Source: Phycisphaerales bacterium UBA4658
GTDB lineage: Bacteria > Planctomycetota > Phycisphaerae > Phycisphaerales > UBA1924
Reading direction: 5' to 3'
DNA length: 16,436 nucleotides
NCBI GenBank assembly: GCA_002405485.1
Contig: DHLW01000070.1
Coordinates: forward strand, 35,000 to 51,435
Below, piece by piece: positions 15,737-16,436 of the stretch. Position 1 is the first letter of the stretch; each line of letters begins with the position of its first letter. A model generated the notes under the pieces. The model made no database searches and was not told the DNA's origin. It saw only the letters and a list, made by a program, of their open reading frames with translations. Made by a program: the position numbers and the translations under genes.

Positions 15737-15742
15737 AGGGTA
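15737..15742 (-). promoter_or_regulatory. Candidate extended -10 (TGcTACCCT) before the UgpC-type gene
   Basis: On the - strand TACCCT lies 6 nt before the ATG at 15730, with TGC before it (TGn extended -10). No SD is seen, suggesting a leaderless message. Confidence 0.35.
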
Positions 15743-15779
15743 GCAGAATGCACGGTGTGCCGCGAGAGATCGGAAGGTC

Positions 15780-15807
15780 TTGGCGGCGCGGGGTTTTCTG
15801 GTACAGT
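15780..15807 (+). promoter_or_regulatory. Candidate promoter of the PTS EIIC gene
   Basis: TTGGCG (15780-15785) and TACAGT (15802-15807) are separated by 16 nt, and TGG before the -10 makes it a TGn extended element. The -10 ends 46 nt before the ATG at 15854, leaving a normal leader with the purine-rich GGAAGG (15838-15843) 10 nt before the start. Confidence 0.45.
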
Positions 15808-15853
15808 GTCCCGTGCTTCGGGGCGCGGGGCTCAGCGGAAGGCCGACCCGGGC

Positions 15854-16436
15854 ATGTCCACCACACCCAGCGTTCTGCAGAGTCTTCGCCAGCATCTGCT
15901 CACCGGGGTGAGCTACACGATCCCGTTCATCGCCGCCGGCGGCATCCTCATCGCGTTTTCGCTCGCGTTTGCGCCCATGTCCGACAAGGGCCCGAACATG
16001 GACGCGATCGAGCCCGCCGCGCTGCAGAACCTGCTCAAGCTCACGTTGCAGATCGGCGTGACCTCGTTCGGTCTGATGCTCCCGGTGCTGGCCGGGTACA
16101 TCGCGTTCTCGATCGCGGGCAAGCCGGCGCTCGTGGCGGGCATGATCGGTGGGTATCTCAGCGGCCATCTCCGCCTGCCCTGGGCAAGCGGGGACGTGAA
16201 GGAGGTCAGCGCCGGCTTTCTCGGGGCCCTGGTGGCGGGGTTGATCGCCGGCTACATCGTGGCCGCCATGAAGCGACTCCCGACCACTCGGCTGACCAAG
16301 CCGATCATGCCAATTCTGATCATTCCGGTGCTTTCGTCGGTCGCGATCGGCGCGATCATGCTGCTGGTCGTTGGTCCTCCGATCGCTGGCGCTATGCACG
16401 CGCTGGAGCGCTGGCTTCAGGATCTCAGCACCGGCA
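15854..16436 (+). CDS. PTS fructose-type transporter subunit EIIC, N-terminal part (runs off window)
   Basis: The frame is open from the ATG at 15854 to the window end (194 residues visible). It encodes a polytopic membrane protein of the fructose-family [28 protein letters not shown] at 15-35, then [27 protein letters not shown], then [22 protein letters not shown] is the sugar channel that couples uptake to phosphorylation by EIIB. The protein begins directly with the EIIC core, with no EIIA or EIIB domain in front, unlike FruA fusions. Those domains would have to be C-terminal or separately encoded beyond the window. SD and promoter-like sequence support this start. The substrate is inferred to be fructose or a related hexose/hexitol. 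Confidence 0.85.
   Translation, partial: MSTTPSVLQSLRQHLLTGVSYTIPFIAAGGILIAFSLAFAPMSDKGPNMDAIEPAALQNLLKLTLQIGVTSFGLMLPVLAGYIAFSIAGKPALVAGMIGGYLSGHLRLPWASGDVKEVSAGFLGALVAGLIAGYIVAAMKRLPTTRLTKPIMPILIIPVLSSVAIGAIMLLVVGPPIAGAMHALERWLQDLSTG

Overview
The window looks like a chromosomal segment of a high-GC member of the Planctomycetota, most likely class Phycisphaerae. The best clue is a pair of exported proteins (794-2209 and 6333-7604). Both end in a two-repeat dockerin-like domain whose last two residues are Gly-Cys, the 'GC-type dockerin' tail I associate with Phycisphaerales. The rest is a mixture of housekeeping genes and lineage-specific accessory genes. There is no transposase, phage gene, CRISPR array or rRNA.

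Layout. 2-760 (+) is the 3' end of ligA. 794-6180 (-) is a compact operon: an ECF-type sigma factor, a probable cytosolic anti-sigma or partner protein, a 901-residue TPR-CHAT (caspase-like) protein, and an exported subtilisin-type (S8) peptidase with a GC-type dockerin. Divergent from it, 6333-7604 (+) encodes a second secreted GC-dockerin protein of unknown function, followed by a strong intrinsic terminator. 7806-8021 holds a long hairpin, a tRNA-Val(CAC) gene and its candidate promoter, on the - strand. 8035-9606 (-) is a membrane-anchored DUF4340-type protein, divergent from a class I glutamine-amidotransferase-like (peptidase C26) hydrolase at 9696-10484 (+). That hydrolase overlaps by 14 bp, tail to tail, an MgtC/DUF4010 membrane protein at 10471-11760 (-). 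11911-13080 (+) fuses a cobalamin-binding domain to a MeaB-type GTPase, like an IcmF mutase without its catalytic barrel. 13318-13515 (+) is a 65-residue secreted mini-protein with a PEP-CTERM-like tail, followed 42 bp later by a PP2C/SpoIIE phosphatase (13558-14574). 14618-15730 (-) is a MalK/UgpC-type sugar ABC ATPase. 15854-16436 (+) is the start of a fructose-type PTS EIIC that runs off the window.

The most interesting unit is the sigma / partner / TPR-CHAT / S8 operon. It pairs a cytosolic caspase-like protease with an exported, possibly surface-anchored protease under a dedicated sigma factor, which suggests a regulated proteolytic response. Its biological role cannot be read from the sequence.

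A second window-wide pattern is a TANNNT -10 hexamer 5-9 nt before the start codon of five transcription-unit-leading genes. It suggests that leaderless or near-leaderless transcripts are common in this organism.
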